13,622 nucleotides of DNA from Methanocorpusculum sp. (GTDB taxonomy: Archaea > Halobacteriota > Methanomicrobia > Methanomicrobiales > Methanocorpusculaceae): positions 1-13,622 of the forward strand of contig DALTYD010000022.1 in assembly GCA_029986255.1 (NCBI GenBank). The letters run 5' to 3'. This document shows positions 13,501-13,622 of this stretch, in pieces. Below the pieces are notes generated by a model. The model was not told the origin of the DNA and did not search any database. It worked only from the letters and a program-made list of their open reading frames with translations. Within the stretch, counting starts at the first letter, position 1; each line of letters begins with the position of its first letter. The position numbers and the translations under genes are program-made.

Positions 13501-13622
13501 TTATTCTTTTCTGCTCTCTGTGCCTAGTCCATTTTGTTTCCTTAGTTCTCTGATTATGCGCGCAATTTTCAAAAGATATGATACTGCATGATCCATACCA
13601 TCATGCTGCTGTTCATTCTTAC
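13501..13622 (-). CDS. C-terminal end of an unidentified protein (partial)
   Basis: On the minus strand one frame is open from the window edge to TAA at 13503-13501, giving 39 codons plus a partial one. The tail has the look of real protein: HDGMDHAVSYLLKIARIIRE forms a plausible amphipathic helix, followed by a basic, polar end (LRKQNGLGTESRKE). I do not recognise the family. The rest of the gene lies beyond the window, and no function can be given. Confidence 0.5.
   Translation of the reverse strand, partial: KNEQQHDGMDHAVSYLLKIARIIRELRKQNGLGTESRKE

Noticed and set aside
1..13622. CRISPR array, transposase, integrase, toxin-antitoxin or phage genes
   Set aside because: No regularly spaced direct repeats and no matching protein motifs are seen on either strand.

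Overview
The window is a piece of euryarchaeal, almost certainly methanogen, chromosome. The largest subunits of the archaeal RNA polymerase are split in the methanogen manner (B''/B' and A'/A''), the lipid gene is an archaeal digeranylgeranylglyceryl-phosphate synthase, and TATA-box-like promoters and T-tract terminators frame the genes. The moderate-to-low GC content, long T-rich intergenic stretches and the protein flavour suggest Methanomicrobiales, perhaps Methanospirillum-like; that placement is inferred from memory of the families, not from a search.

Layout. Bases 1-650: a tRNA-Pro(GGG) and a small four-helix PsiE-family membrane protein, both on the minus strand. Bases 800-935: a tRNA-Lys(TTT) on the plus strand. 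Bases 1127-9084: a tightly packed operon rpoH-rpoB''-rpoB'-rpoA'-rpoA'', with intergenic distances of 14, 0, 1 and -4 nt. It encodes the H subunit and the whole catalytic core of RNA polymerase. Bases 9085-10095: about 1 kb of T-rich DNA with no convincing gene, where many euryarchaea carry rpl30e-nusA-rps12-rps7. Bases 10096-11073: a two-gene operon of a stand-alone protein with the archaeosine-synthase (ArcS) signature and a short YigZ/IMPACT-family protein. Bases 11110-11680: a badly decayed surE gene, recognisable only by following the protein through several frames. Bases 11681-12120: T-rich DNA without a recognisable gene. Bases 12121-12981: the UbiA-family lipid prenyltransferase. Bases 13059-13469: a small bactofilin-like beta-helix protein. 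Bases 13501-13622: the C-terminal end of an unidentified minus-strand gene that runs off the window.

How they work together: H, B'', B', A' and A'' assemble with D, L, N, P, K and others encoded elsewhere into one RNA polymerase, and overlapping or abutting starts would keep their synthesis coupled. The remaining genes are housekeeping (tRNAs, membrane lipid synthesis, probable tRNA modification) or poorly characterised.

No CRISPR array, transposase, phage gene or defence system is visible. The best leads are within familiar genes. RpoA'' has an N-terminal extension of roughly 125 residues and an altered, normally near-invariant motif next to the trigger loop. The ArcS signature sits on a protein that lacks the rest of ArcS. 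The surE gene is a fossil, and the usual operon tail after rpoA'' is missing.
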